A DNA stretch of 64,000 nucleotides. Origin: Scortum barcoo. Lineage: Eukaryota > Chordata > Actinopteri > Centrarchiformes > Terapontidae. The notes beneath the pieces are model-generated. The model saw only the letters and a list, made by a program, of their open reading frames with translations. It was not told the DNA's origin and made no database searches. Location of the stretch: contig CM041541.1 of NCBI GenBank assembly GCA_023238725.1, forward strand, positions 14,666,551-14,730,550, read 5' to 3'. Made by a program: the position numbers and the translations under genes. This document shows, in pieces, positions 12,690 to 24,433 of the stretch; within the stretch, counting starts at the first letter, position 1, and every line of letters begins with the position of its first letter.

Positions 12690-13420
12690 GTTTTCTCAGG
12701 GATCACTAAGGTTAACATGGTGCTAAACAGATCCCTTAAAGCACAAAACATTTCATGACATTCCTCTGATGTTCCACTTAAGATCCCCAAATGATGTTTA
12801 TACTCTCCTTGAGGTTCCTCTGAGGTTCTACTACTGTTATTCTAACAGTCTCCTATAGTCCATCAGGCTTTGACATTTCCTAAATCTTATCCAAATGGCT
12901 TCACAAAAGCACCTCTTTGGTTCCATCATGGTTACCCAAAGCTGCCCAGGGTTCCCATAAAGTTTTTGTGAGGTTCTTCTGGGGATCACATAGCACTCTG
13001 CTAAAGAACTGTCAGGTTTCCCCAAAGTTCATGCCAAGGTTCCACAAAAGTTTTTCAAAGACTCCCCATGGGTTTTTCTAAAAATGCTATGAGATTCTCC
13101 TAAAGTGCCACTAAAGGTCCCTCTTCTAAGGTTCCCCTAGCATCCCCCTGAGGTACTCCCAAAGATACTTAAGGTTCTTCCAAGGGTCCTCTCTTGTTCC
13201 ATTAAGTTCCCCTTAGGTTCCTCCAAAGCTTCTGTAGGTTTCATTAGGTCATCCTCTGATTCCTCCAAGGTTACCCAGAGCTTCCTCAAACATTCCACTC
13301 GAGTTTCTACTCTCTACGAGGTTCTACTTGAGTTTCCAATGAGGTTCCACTAAGGTTTTCCCAAACTTTTTCTTAAGGTTCCTCTAACGTTCCCCTATCA
13401 TTCTCCTGATGTTCCTGTCT
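12690..13420. repeat. Degenerate GGTTCC(T/C)CTAA-like repeat
   Basis: Short motifs such as AAGGTTCCTC, GAGGTTCTAC, AAGGTTCCAC and AAGTTCCCC recur every 15-30 bases over about 700 bp. Matching stretches occur at 2880-3170, 10400-10680 and 11230-11600, all within or next to cavin2. The units are too diverged to count with certainty by eye. Confidence 0.6.
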
Positions 13421-14877
13421 GTCAAAATATCTGTTCTGTCTGCTGTCTGGAATATTTGACATAAATAAAATATTTGATTTCTATTGATGAATAAGTTGAT
13501 CAGTTTCCTGCAGTGTGTGTGTGTGTGTGTGTGTCCACACTGCATAATAACCTGCATGTTATTAAACTAACTGCTTACTGTTGAAACAGAAGTATTAATA
13601 ACTGTAACAGAGACTGATAAACAGACCTGATCAAACAGTTTGATCTGTGACACAGAAGCACAGTGATGGTATGTACATGTATGTGTACGTGTACATGCAT
13701 GTATCCGTATATTTACTCTGTTTTTTGTCGGATTTTATATGAATTGTGTTGACGTTTCAAATTGTTTTATCATTTTGTTGTTTTCAGGTTAAAAGTTGAT
13801 TTTTTCATTCATTTTGTTTTATTTTGACACAAATAGAAACTTTCTGCTGCCAAAGAACATTTCCTGTTTGAATCATGTTACCTGTCAGACTGTCAATAAT
13901 CCAGCAGGTGTGTGAGAATCACCTGAACTCAACATATAAACAATAAAATTTAGTGTAACCACATTTCTGCCTCCTGCCTCTCATTTGAACTGTTTTCATC
14001 TGTTTTGTATCAAAATAAAGATAATTAAGATGTTACTCTGGACTCATTGAAGATATGCGTATATGTATATTTTTATTTATATTATATTTTTATTTATATT
14101 CATAAAAATAAACCAACAGACCTGGATACACTCCAAAGTGTTGGGTGTGGTCTGGTGTAGAAACATTAGTCAACTTTAAATGAAACCTGTGGTGTGGCTT
14201 GTTTCTGATAACTTAAGTGAAGTTTGTTTGCTTGTTTGTAGCAGTAAAGAAAATGTCAGCAGGCGTCAGGTGAGTCCTGATTTATTACCTTCGGTGTGAC
14301 CTCATTGGTTTGATATGTTGCATATTTCTGATCCATATGTTTAACATTCACACGTGTTTGCTTCAGGAACAGTAAGAGTGTGAAGCTTCACAGCGTTTTC
14401 AGCGGATCATATTTTCCCTCGTCGCCTCCTGCTGGATGAACTCTGACACTAATTCTCCTTTTCTGTGGTTCCTGACAGCTGTTTCCATTCAACTACATTT
14501 TTATTAATCTGAAGGATATTTTACTTCAATGTATTATTTGAAGTCCTGTAAGTAAAGTTATTTTACTTATTTTTTTCTGAACAAACCTGATCAAAAGAAC
14601 CTCTGAATGTCTATTGCAGACTGCAGCGTTCTTTAATGAACCCTGTAAAGACGTTCATGCAACCAACACATGTTCAGAGTAATATGTCTTGTTTTTTGAC
14701 TGAAGTCCGGTAGACTATATTGACTTTTGACCCTGGTGGTCTCTGTGGGCAGGGTGGGATAAGGAAGTGGGGTGTTCTCCTCCACAACCAACAGGAGGGT
14801 TTGGGGGTGGGACTTAGAGTCTACACGACCAATGGAGAGAGACGGGGGCCGAGTTAGACGTCACTCCACATTCATCC

Positions 14878-15022
14878 AGAGTACTGCATCATCTGAGCAC
14901 AGCACTGCTGCAGAGTACTGCATCAGCACAGTACTACTACAGAGTATTTCATCGTTTGAGCACAGTACTACTACAGAGTACTGCATCAGCACAATACAGC
15001 ACTACTACAGAGTACTACCTCT
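14878..15022. repeat. Minisatellite upstream of ebpl
   Basis: About four units built from AGAGTACTGCATCA and GAGCACAGTACTACTAC, ending about 70 bp before the ebpl start codon. It therefore probably overlaps the core promoter or the 5' UTR. Confidence 0.8.
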
Positions 15023-15089
15023 GAGACTTCTCTAGGACGCAGTACTTCCGCCTCCACAGTGTTTCCACCTCCTTCTTCTGTGGCAGCAG

Positions 15090-16212
15090 ATGGACTCGGT
15101 AGCGCCCCCTGGCCTCACTCTGGTCTCTGTCTTGTCTCTGTTAGCATGTAGCATCCAGGTATTAGCGGCTGTCTGGCTAACACATAGGTGTGGTGGGCGG
15201 AGCTCTGCAGAGGACAGGTGGATCCTGCTGTGGTTCTTCTATGATGTCATCGTCCACCTGACGTTGGTATGACCAATCAGCGTTTCACTTTTTAATTGTA
15301 GTTTACTTGTTTATTATTTGTTTGTCAGTCAACTGGATGTCTGCTTATCATTATTGTTTATTTCTTGTTTGTTGTTTGTTGTTTATTGTTTATTGTCGTC
15401 AGGAGGGTCCGTTTGTCTACATGTCTCTGGTTGGGACGGTGGAAACGTCTGAAGGTCCGCTGGCTGAACTCTGTGAGTTGAACTTTCAGAAATATCTGCT
15501 TTACTTCCTTTTGTGTTTGTTGATATTTATTGATATTTTATTGACATTTTGATGTAGTTGTACTTCACTGGAATATTTCCATTTTCTGTTACTTTCTACG
15601 TGTACTCTATTACATTAAGAACTTTTTACTGTGCTGCATTTACCTGACAGCTACAGGAATTAATCTGTCTGCCTCTCTGTCTGTCTGTCTGTAGGGAAGG
15701 AGTACAGTAAAGCTGACCGTCGCTGGCTCGTTTCTGATCCGACGATCGTCTCAATAGAAATTCTGACCGTCGTCCTCGATTCTCTGCTGGCTCTGCTGCT
15801 GATACACGCAGTACTGAAGGACAAATACTACAGGTTAGGGACTGTCTGTGGGCTCTGCTGCTGATAGTGAGAATGTGTAAATAGTGTGTGAAATGCTCTG
15901 ATGTACTGCTAAAGACCTGATGTTTAATCTGTATGAAATACTTCATCAATGCATTTAAATATGTTTTGCAGACACTTCCTGCAGATTAGTCTGAGCGTAT
16001 GCGAGCTGTACGGCGGCTGGATGACCTTCTGTCCTGATTGGCTGATTGGCAGTCCCAACCTGAACACGTCCAGCCGGCTCTACCTGTGGGTCTACCTGGT
16101 CTTCTTTAACGGGGTCTGGGTCCTGGTCCCGGTTCTGCTGCTGGTCCAGTCATGGTCCTCTCTGAGGAGACTGCACACGTTCAGATTGGACGAATACAGG
16201 AAGCAGATGTAG
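15090..16212 (+). CDS. ebpl: Emopamil-binding protein-like (EBPL), EXPERA-domain membrane protein
   Basis: Four coding exons: 15090-15266, 15403-15472, 15695-15833, 15972-16212. They give 208 residues (human EBPL: about 206). The protein is a multi-span membrane protein with an EXPERA domain. Conserved pieces are FFYDVIVHLTLEGPFVYMSL, DRRWLVSDPTIVSIEILTVV, HFLQISLSVCELYGGWMTF and SPNLNTSSRLYLWVYLVFFN. EBP itself is the sterol delta8-delta7 isomerase; EBPL is an ER paralogue reported to lack that isomerase activity, so its function is not assigned here. The ATG at 15090 gives a first hydrophobic segment in the expected place. All introns are short (136-222 bp). The gene runs tail to tail with the ARL11-like gene, as neighbours of EBPL do at human 13q14. 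Confidence 0.93.
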
Positions 16213-16996
16213 AGACGTGTTTTTATATCGAATATTAAACAAACAGCAGGATTTAACTCCAGAATTGATTTAGTCTCATTGGTTGTTGTTGTTCTTTTTA
16301 TATAAAATGTCAAATACCTGGGAAGTCAAATTATTCTTTTAAAAGGAACAAAACTATGTTTTAGTTTTTAGGACTCGTCAACAGGTGAGCACACACAGGT
16401 GAGTTTCTCTGAGCCAAACAGGTGACAGTCGCTGTTCGGGATGTCACGTGTTTTAAAGTCGTCGTTGTTCAATCATGAGAAGAAAAAATGTTCAGATATT
16501 ATATATTAACTTTTTGTATCACTCTAGATCAATGGGAAAATCTTCAAATGAACTTTAAGTTTAACTTTTGTCACCTGGAAGCATTATCATTATCAAACGC
16601 ACATTTATTGATTGTTTTAGAGTACATTGTTACCAGAAAGAAGTGTATATACCAAACCTTTGTACGTGCACGTGAAAACTAATGCACGTGCACAGTCATC
16701 ACATGACCCTGAGTGTACTTAGTAGTAGTGTACTTTGGATAATAAAATAATTCATTGTGATTGGCTGAAATAATAAAAGGTTGACAGAGTTAAACAAGCT
16801 ACAGGAAAACTCCCAGAAATGATCATGAAAGTTTGATTATCAAACACAGCAATCAATAATCTTTATTTACACCAAAAGAGGTTGATTGACTTTCATCCAG
16901 TATAAATAAAAATTGAAACCTTTAGTTTCAATCGACTTCTTTGCATTTCCTCCCGTTTCCCCTCCTCCTCCTCTCCTCTCTTCCTCTCCTCTCCTC
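16213..16996. other. Convergent intergenic gap between ebpl and the ARL11-like gene
   Basis: It holds both 3' UTRs and is AT-rich, with no other gene seen. An AATAAA at about 16740 on the plus strand could end ebpl. On the minus strand an AATAAA at 16867-16862 is a good signal for the ARL gene. Confidence 0.55.
16862..16867 (-). terminator. Polyadenylation signal AATAAA of the ARL11-like gene
   Basis: A minus-strand AATAAA lies 130 bp past the stop codon of the ARL11-like gene (stop ends at 16997). It was seen directly; use in vivo is inferred. Confidence 0.5.
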
Positions 16997-18439
16997 TCAG
17001 CTCTTCTTGATGAGTTTGCTGACAGATATGAAGGCCTGTTGGAGGCCGAGTCCCTTCAGAGCGCTGCAGGCCTGAATCTCCCACAGTCGGTCGGAGTAAC
17101 TGGGCAGATCCAGCTGGTTGGAGATCTGAGGGGAGGAAGAGGAAGAGCAGGAGGAAGAGGAAGAGGGGGAGGAAAAGGTGGAGGAAGGGGAAGAGGACAG
17201 TTTTCCGCTGAATGACTGATGCTGACTTATTCTACATTTAAGCTTATGTTTGGTTTGTTCTTAGTTAAACTGGTTTCCTTGATTTTAGTTTGTTTGATTC
17301 GTACCTCTCGAATGGTCACAGAGTTGGGCAGGTCCTTCTTGTTGGCCAAAACCATCAGAGGAACTCCTCGTAACTTCTCATCACTCAGAAACTTCTTCAG
17401 GACCTTCTGGGCCTCCGGCAGCCTGGACGGGTCGCTGCTGTCCACCACGAACACCAGAGCCTTACAGTCATCCAGGTAGTACCTGAGGAAGGAGGAGCAC
17501 ATTTCACCTGTGGAAGGAGGAGCATATTTCTGTTTGTTGGGCGGGGCTTTGCTTTGTATTTACCTCCAGTTGGGTCTCATGCTCTTCTGTCCTCCGATGT
17601 CCCAGACTGTCAAAGATGTCTTCTTATCCAGGTCCAAAGTTCCCACGTTGAACCCGACGGTCGGGGACGTTTTCACCACCTTGAAGTTCACAGATAATCA
17701 CCTTCACACCTGGACACACAGCTGAACTTCCTGCTCAGAGTCTTGTAAAGGATCCACTCAGCTCACCTTTCCTGTCAGCAGTCTGGCCAGCAGGGTCGAC
17801 TTTCCAGCTGAGTCCAAACCCATCAGGATCACCTGAGCACACAAACACACTGTGACAGAGCTCCTTCAGGTTCTACCTGCCACTCTGAGCGACCCTCAGG
17901 TGAACATTGACCAACACATGAAATCAACAAACAGCCTCCAGCTTTACTGAGAGAGAACTATAAAAAAACAGCAGAAAACTCAGGCAGAGCATGAATACAT
18001 TTAAAGAGCATGAATACATTTATCAAGTTCAAACAAATGTTAACACGTTTGTTTTGTTCTGTGTTGGGCTGGAAAACTGCAGTCACCTCGTGTCTTATCA
18101 TTAAAATATATCATTACATTATTTTTGTTATCATTATATTCTCATTATAATTCTAACTTATTATCATTATCAGCCAAATGTTCATACAGGACATGGACAG
18201 AATTAAACGTCTGACAGCAAGAAGGAAATGTTTCAGACAGAGCATCATTCACCTGTTACAAACCAGTGATCTGTACCTGGATCACAGCTTTCATGTGATC
18301 TGGATCTTTATCTTTTTAAACATCAAACAGTAAAAATGCTGCTAAAAGTATAAAAGTACTGAATTAAAAAGGTGACGCAGGTGCGTTTGTTACCTGTATG
18401 ATTTACCTGAGGAGAGGTGGAGCTGCGGGCCTGACCCAT
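16997..18439 (-). CDS. arl11: ADP-ribosylation factor-like GTPase, ARL11-like
   Basis: Five coding exons in transcription order: 18439-18407, 17832-17767, 17679-17564, 17482-17305, 17125-16997. They encode 173 residues. The start MGQARSSTSPQ has Gly at position 2, the usual ARF-family myristoylation site. Nucleotide-binding motifs are all present: P-loop GLDSAGKST, switch I SPTVGFNV, switch II WDIGGQKSMRPNW with the catalytic Gln, NKKD in the ANKKDLPNS segment, and CSAL. ARF-like proteins switch between GDP and GTP forms to recruit effectors to membranes. ARL11 is chosen because RLPEAQ..GVPLMVLANK and WEIQACSALKGLGL resemble it and because EBPL is the neighbour. Human ARL11 is essentially one coding exon, so the five-exon form is odd; another ARL subfamily is possible. 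Confidence 0.85.
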
Positions 18440-19094
18440 CACTCTTTTTATCCGGTAAACGTGTTTCTACTTCTGTGTAATATTGACCTTCAGGCTGACT
18501 GAAACTCACCTGTCTAACATCTCTCAGGTGTGCTCAGGTTCATTCACACCATCAGCCAACAGGAGAGCAGTGTCCAATCAGAGCAGGTCATGTGACTGGG
18601 TGACAGGTTCGACTACATTTTTGTACCTGAGGCAGGTGGAGTGCCCAGAGGCAGTTTTTCACCTCAAACTCACATTAAACAAAGTTTTGATTTTTTTTTT
18701 TCCTTTGAACCAAACTTTCAACACAAACCAACTTTTTAAGTTACAAACAATTGTTGACAGTCACACAAACACCACTGACAGAAGACAATGACACTTGTTA
18801 AAACTGCACCCTTCAACAGATCAATATTCGTTTTATTAGTAACAGAAATGTAATCTATGATTTTGTTTGAACATGACTTGTTTTTATTGATGTAAAATGA
18901 CTTCAGTGTTGGACAAAGTGACCTGTGTATGTTTTAAGCTTCTGATTACTGTGTTAGGATTTATAAATCAAACTGATGACGTCCTCATTAAAAACAAGCC
19001 TGACATCACGTTAATGTGACTTTAACTCGACCTGCAGTGACACCACCTGGTCAAACTGAGAAACACACAGCAGCCGTTTTCTGTTCAAGTGCTT
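18440..19094. other. Gap between the ARL11-like gene and eef1b2
   Basis: It contains the promoter side of the ARL gene and the downstream flank of eef1b2. No other gene or clear repeat is seen. Confidence 0.5.
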
Positions 19095-19100
19095 TTTATT
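19095..19100 (-). terminator. eef1b2: Polyadenylation signal of eef1b2
   Basis: A minus-strand AATAAA lies 14 bases after the eef1b2 stop codon, so the 3' UTR is very short, as is common for translation-factor genes. Confidence 0.7.
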
Positions 19101-19113
19101 AAAGTTTGTGGTT

Positions 19114-21796
19114 TCAGATCTTGTTGAAAGCAGCGACATCCATCGACTGAACGAAGTCCTCGAAGGCCGTGATTTGTTCCTCCAGAAGGTCTGTGCCCAC
19201 CTGACAAGAAAATACAGGTAAGAAAACACACGCACACACCAACACACCCACCCACCCCCCTCCCACCGTCGCCTCACCTTGTCATCTTCCACGACACAGC
19301 CGATCTGCAGCTTCTTGATGCCGTAACCCACCGGGACCAGCTTAGCTACAAAGACAAGATGCTCAGATTAGCCATCAATCAATAACTGAAACCAACGTTC
19401 ATGAATTTAATCAATAACCAATAATATCAGTGATGTAGATTCTCTGCAGTTTCAGATCATAAGGTTTCATCTCGTGTTCAGCCGAAAGATGGTGAGTGAG
19501 ATCATCAGTTGTGCAGAGATAGATTCTGTCATTTGTTACTGATCAGGAAATGTGTTTTCTTACACTGGCCCCAGACCAGCCCGTCCATCTGAATACTGCG
19601 CACACACTCCTCCAGCTTCGCCATGTCCGTCTCGTCGTCCCACGGCTTGACGTCCAATAGGATCGAAGATTTGGCAATGAGGGCGGGCTCTGAGAAGGAA
19701 GGGGAGGAAGTCAGTTACCGTGGAAACCAGTGACCCACAGGAGTGGCGACAGGAGGCCAAAGACTCTCAGGTAAACAAGCTGTCCATCAGGCAGTCAGCC
19801 GAAAGATGGTGATTGGTTGATCATCACAAAGAGTCGGCCAATCAGGAAACAGAATCCAACGGTCTGCTCACTCGTTACCGATAAATCGTCATCCTGTGAA
19901 AACTGATCAGCAAACACTGATCAGGTCAAACAGGTCGCGAGGTTCTTAGACCAGAACCAACACAGCCGGAGAACCGGCCTTCATTATCGATCAGTGAAAC
20001 AGTCAGTTCAACTTTGAGCGCGACAATTACAGAGAATCAAAGACTCAAATGTAAAAATAAATACTCATCTTAATACATTTAAAGATTCAACTCGGAAGAT
20101 CTGGTTCATTAAACAACTTTTGATCACAGGTACAATCACTGATCAGATCTGTCAGGTTAGATCAGGTCAGTCATATGACCAAAGTCAACTAATCAATACT
20201 GAGATGGATGCTGTGGTTTGTTCTGATCGGTTGTAACGTACTCTTTGACTTCTTGGCGGCGTATTCTGCCAGACGCTCCTCCTTCAGCCTGGCTGCTTCT
20301 GCATCTTCCTGCAAGACAACCAGGGAACCGTTAACACCGAGCGTGGCGCCGAAATAAACTGTTTACTGATGACATCACAGCGACCTCACCTCCTCGTCTG
20401 AGCCAAACAGGTCGATGTCATCGTCGTCATCATCCTTTGAGGCGGGGGCGGAGCCAGAGGTGGTGTCAGCCACGCCTGCAGGCCCGTACTGACCCAGAGG
20501 TTTCTTCACACCTGGAAGACTGATAGCAGGGGACGGGGCTTACTTCACTGATGATCCACACACCTGTGCACCTGCACACTGATGACGTCACCGTCCTCAC
20601 CTGCTCTTCTGGCTCTGGTAGGACTTGATGTGGTTGTACCAGCGGAGGGCGTGGCACAGGTCAGCCGAGGGGGAGGCCGAGATCGCCTCGAAGACCGCCA
20701 CGTCGGCCTGAGAGGGGACGTACCTGAAGACAGGAAACAGTCAGCACACACCTGTCTGATCAAAACACTAAACAATGTTATTGATCACAGCTCCTGTGTC
20801 AACGCTTCAACTTTCATCTCTACAGAAGTTGGCTCTTTGAGTTTATTGATCCCTGGCTTGTCTGTTGTATTGAGCCTTCAGTCCTAACAGGGATCAATGA
20901 CTGACACTAAGAACCAACGTGAGCAAGTTTGGTGATCAACTGGTTCTTAATTATCAGCTCTTATATTGTTTGACTATTGATCATGTGACCTAGATTAGCT
21001 GGTGCCTTTTTCATGTTTTTTTGCACTGTGTAAACAGCAAGTTCATATTCTACAAAACAATTTAAAATGTATTTATTTTTGGTCCATTTTACTTTGTTTA
21101 TTATCTATTTCAGTCTGATCTCCATTTCTCTTTTTGCACATGTGGTCTCTTTCCAAAGTATTTTGAAGCATTGTTTTAGGGAGCCTCAGTTTCATTAATC
21201 ACTGTGCTGATGAAACCCTCTTTAATCTTTACTATCTATATACAAGAAATTAATCGGAAGACACAAATAAGAAAGCTAACAATGAACATCTACAGACTAA
21301 TAAAAATAATCTGCAGGTTTTATAATAAAACATCAATGAATAGCACAGTCTGCACTGAATCACATGGTGCTAACATGCTAACTAACGATGGCTCGAAGCT
21401 TAACGTCAAACGAGCCAACAAAAAAAAAAAACCTCCCTCAAACTAAACTAAAGTCCTCGGTGATGTCTCACATCTGTCTCACATTCAATCGCGCACAATT
21501 TCCAGCTTCATGTCGATTTATTTACACATTTTAACTCGGTGACTGTTAGCCTAGCGCGGAGCCAAGATGGCGGCGCCACCAGCAGCTTCACTACCGGAAC
21601 TTCCACCGGAGCTTTGGACCGGAGCTTTGGACCGGTCTGACCCGGAGCTGTGACCCGGAGCTGTGACCCGGTGGTCTGACCCGGAGCTGTGACCCGGAGC
21701 TGTGACCCGGACTCACCCCTCGATGTAGCTGCGCTCCGACAGGAAGTCGTTGAGCACTTTGAGTCCGGACGCAGATTTCAGGTCTCCGAAGCCCAT
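19114..21796 (-). CDS. eef1b2: Translation elongation factor 1-beta (eEF1B alpha subunit)
   Basis: Seven coding exons in transcription order: 21796-21717, 20723-20601, 20519-20390, 20308-20242, 19689-19564, 19345-19278, 19200-19114. They give 226 residues (human: 225). The protein is the nucleotide exchange factor that reloads eEF1A with GTP during elongation. The N-terminal GST-C-like domain starts MGFGDLKSASGLKVLNDFLS and continues YVPSQADVAVFEAI. An acidic linker follows (KDDDDDDIDLFGSDEE, containing the usual CK2-type site). The C-terminal exchange domain holds SSILLDVKPWDDETDM, KLVPVGYGIKKLQI and ends AAFNKI, whose Lys is essential in the family. Splice phases join perfectly. Introns 4 and 5 hold snoRNA-like sequences, and the promoter has TATA and TOP motifs. 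It is head to head with zdbf2 across about 4.3 kb. Confidence 0.97.
19478..19547 (-). ncRNA. SNORD51-like box C/D snoRNA candidate, copy in eef1b2 intron 5
   Basis: Read on the minus strand, a box D CTGA (19481-19478) is preceded by TCACCATCTTTCGG. This is complementary to the 28S rRNA stretch CCGAAAGATGGTGA. The base five positions before box D pairs with an A in GAAAG, matching the known SNORD51/SNORD32 target A1511 of human 28S. A CTGATGA (19508-19502) can serve as box C'. The upstream box C is degenerate (ATGACAG or CTGATCA), so the 5' end is uncertain. Human SNORD51 also lies in an EEF1B2 intron. Confidence 0.55.
19791..19896 (-). ncRNA. SNORD51-like box C/D snoRNA candidate, copy in eef1b2 intron 4
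   Basis: It shares the 18-base segment TCAGCCGAAAGATGGTGA (plus strand, 19795-19812) with the intron 5 copy. On the minus strand the order is a box C candidate ATGACGA (19892-19886), box D' CTGA (19845-19842), box C' GTGATGA (19827-19821), the 28S-complementary guide, and box D CTGA (19798-19795). CAGG just before box C can pair with CCTG after box D. Two guide copies in adjacent introns suggest a local duplication. Box C is one base off the consensus. Confidence 0.6.
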
Positions 21797-21853
21797 TTTG
21801 ATGAAGGAGGGAGGAGAAGAGAAGGAGAAGAGAAGGAGACGCCGGAGGAGCCC

Positions 21854-21896
21854 GAAGAAAGACAGAGGAGGCGGGAGGAGACGCACTTATAGCCGG
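21854..21896 (-). promoter_or_regulatory. eef1b2: eef1b2 core promoter: TATA box and 5' TOP motif
   Basis: On the minus strand TATAAG lies at 21891-21886. About 30 bases downstream is CTTTCTTC (21861-21854), a C followed by pyrimidines, which is the 5' terminal oligopyrimidine signature of translation-machinery mRNAs. A start at 21861 would give a 5' UTR of about 65 bases. TOP mRNAs are controlled by mTOR through LARP1; that control is inferred here. Confidence 0.6.
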
Positions 21897-24393
21897 AGAC
21901 AGACTCCGCCTCCTCACCGCTGACCTGGAGGAGGAAGGAAGGAGAAAGACTTTCAGAATAAAGTTTTGATTCACACAAAATGGAGGTTCAGTTTGTCTTG
22001 TTGTCATTTAAAAGAAATAAAATACATAAACATGAAACTTCAGTTTATTTAATTTATTTAAAGGACAGAAATATAAAACAAACCTCCTTTAGGAAGAGTA
22101 ATTTTATGTTAAAAAGGTACAAAAAGCAGCATGGTCATATAAATTAAATATAATACACACCTTGATCACAGTGGACTTCAGATTATTTCAACAATTGCTA
22201 TTTATTTATTCTATTTAGTTATTCAAGTTCACTTTTCCAATTATTTCTAATTATTATTTCATTTAGAATCTAAACTTTCACCTTAAACCATTCATCTTAT
22301 TTCTATTTCTTCCTTACTCGTTGATTTAATTTCTTAATTCTTTATCTTGATTGATTATAAACAATTGAAAACAAAAAAAAAAATGCAAAGAAGATCTTTT
22401 GGAGGAAAATTAGTAATTCAGCACGTAGAGAAACAAAATGTTGAAACATGTTGAATGCTAAAAAGAATGAAGGGGATTCAAAGAGAGTATCAGGATTAAA
22501 CGATAAAGAAACTACAGCTGCGATATGATGAGAAAGTTGAGATGTCGGCACAAAACTTTTGTTAAAGTTCATAGTTCAGATATTAATGAAGAGGGGGAAG
22601 TGACAATAAGTGAGAATAAGGAACTGTTAAAACAAGATGTTGATAATTACGATTTATTAAATACACCATTTACAGAGGCTGAACTGGAATCGTGCTCTCA
22701 GGAAGACCCAGATGTCTTCACCAGGTCACATTACTGGATTCAGAAGAGGCAGAAATACAGATCTTAATACTTAATCAAATGAAGTAAAGTAGGTGTTAAA
22801 GGTCCATGTATAGATGGATTAAAGACTTTTTGTGTGAAAGATCAATTCAAGTAAAAATAGGAAAGTGTCATACAAGAATATTTATTATAGAAAATGGTAG
22901 CACCTCGAGGTAGAATAGTGAGTCCTTTATTATTTTCTATTATAATTAATGATGTTTTCGTGAGTTTAAAGAACGGGATGGGATTTTCTATTTTTGTGGA
23001 CAATGGGGCAATTTGGAAGAAATGTAGAATTTATTGTGAAGAAACTACGGGAATCTGCTGTCAAGACAGAAGAACAGTCATTTAAGTGGGGATTTAAATT
23101 CTCAGTGGACAAAACAAAGACAATGCTCTTTACAAGGAAAAGAGTTAGCAGCAATTCAAAAATAAAATTAAATAATCAAGAATTAGAGAGAGTGAAACAA
23201 TTAATTTTTTAGGATTGTGGTTTGATGAAAGAATTACATGGGCTGTATATATTTTGGATGGACAAAGGAAGTAGAAATAAGTGACACAGACATCACTCAA
23301 AACGTGCCACTCTCCATCGCACATCGCTGGATTCTGACAGCGTTTGGCAAAAACAAGAAAGACGAGTTTCTTTTACATGCACAGACAGTAAAACCCTGCA
23401 TAGAAAGTAACTGCTGCAGCAGTGTTCAGATTTATACTTCACACAGACTCGGTATTTCATTCATAGTTTCAGAATTCAACATTAATATTTCCAAATGAAT
23501 CAGCAATGGGTTATCAGGGGAGAGGGGGTGGACATTCATGTTAGGAAAGAGCTGCTGAAAAAAGGCCGAACTTTCACCATTTTTGAATTAAATTAAATTC
23601 AGAGTAGTGTTTGATGAGACCCAGGAGAGAAAAAACACTCATATCCAGGAGGTTTTCTGGTCATCCAGGATTAAACAGAACATCATTTAAGGTGGGAAAA
23701 CATAACACAGGAAAGACACCTCTGAACATGTCCTGTTGTCCAAAATATAATCCTAAAAGAAACTTTAAAAAACAAGTTAAAATCTGATTCAGGGGACTTG
23801 TTCTGGAGAAAAGTGTTATTCGTTCCTGTTTCAGTATCTCAGGAGAGAGAGTTTAGCCTTACTTCAAATCATTTCAGCAGCAGAATTAGAGATTAGTTTC
23901 TGATCCACACTCCTTCCAACTGGTGGCGCTAATGAGCCACGACGCTGTTAGCGGACCGCCAAAAAAAACTCTACAAGAAGAAGAGAGGCGGACGAGCGCG
24001 CGGCGGAAGGAACACTTTAATCTGTGAAAGTAAACAACAGCAACAAACAAGGTAATCGGACGATTCGGGTTCACGATTATTCGGTATTCGCGTCTATCAC
24101 GCGAACTAGCCAGTCAGCTTCTGCACAGGGCGGCTGCTCAGCTAACAGCATGCTAACAGCTAGCCGGCTGCTAACAGCTGCTGTACCTGCGGAGCCGCGT
24201 CACCAGCAGCGTCACCATGGTTACCGCGAGTCCGGGTTCAAGCATGTTTAAACCGGGATTAACTCGAGTTAACCTGAAGTTAGCCTGAGTTAAACTGAGT
24301 TCAACTGTTAGCTGCAGCTAGTTAGCCTCGCACTGTCAGCCAATCAAAGCAGAGTTACCGCTGTGCTCTGATTGGTCCACGTCAGAGAGACGA

Positions 24394-24433
<40 letters not shown>

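Larger units (their letters stand above)
12063..15089. other. cavin2 3' UTR and cavin2-ebpl intergenic DNA
   Basis: No further coding exons are seen. A degenerate GGTTCC(T/C)CTAAG-like repeat fills about 12690-13420. A GT run is at 13516-13533. An AATAAA at 14014-14019 is a candidate distal polyadenylation signal for cavin2. A minisatellite at 14878-15022 lies just upstream of ebpl. Confidence 0.5.

Noticed and set aside
16913..17215. Plus-strand Gly/Arg-rich frame ending in RGRGQFSAE
   Set aside because: It is antisense to ARL exon 5 and its pyrimidine-rich acceptor tract.
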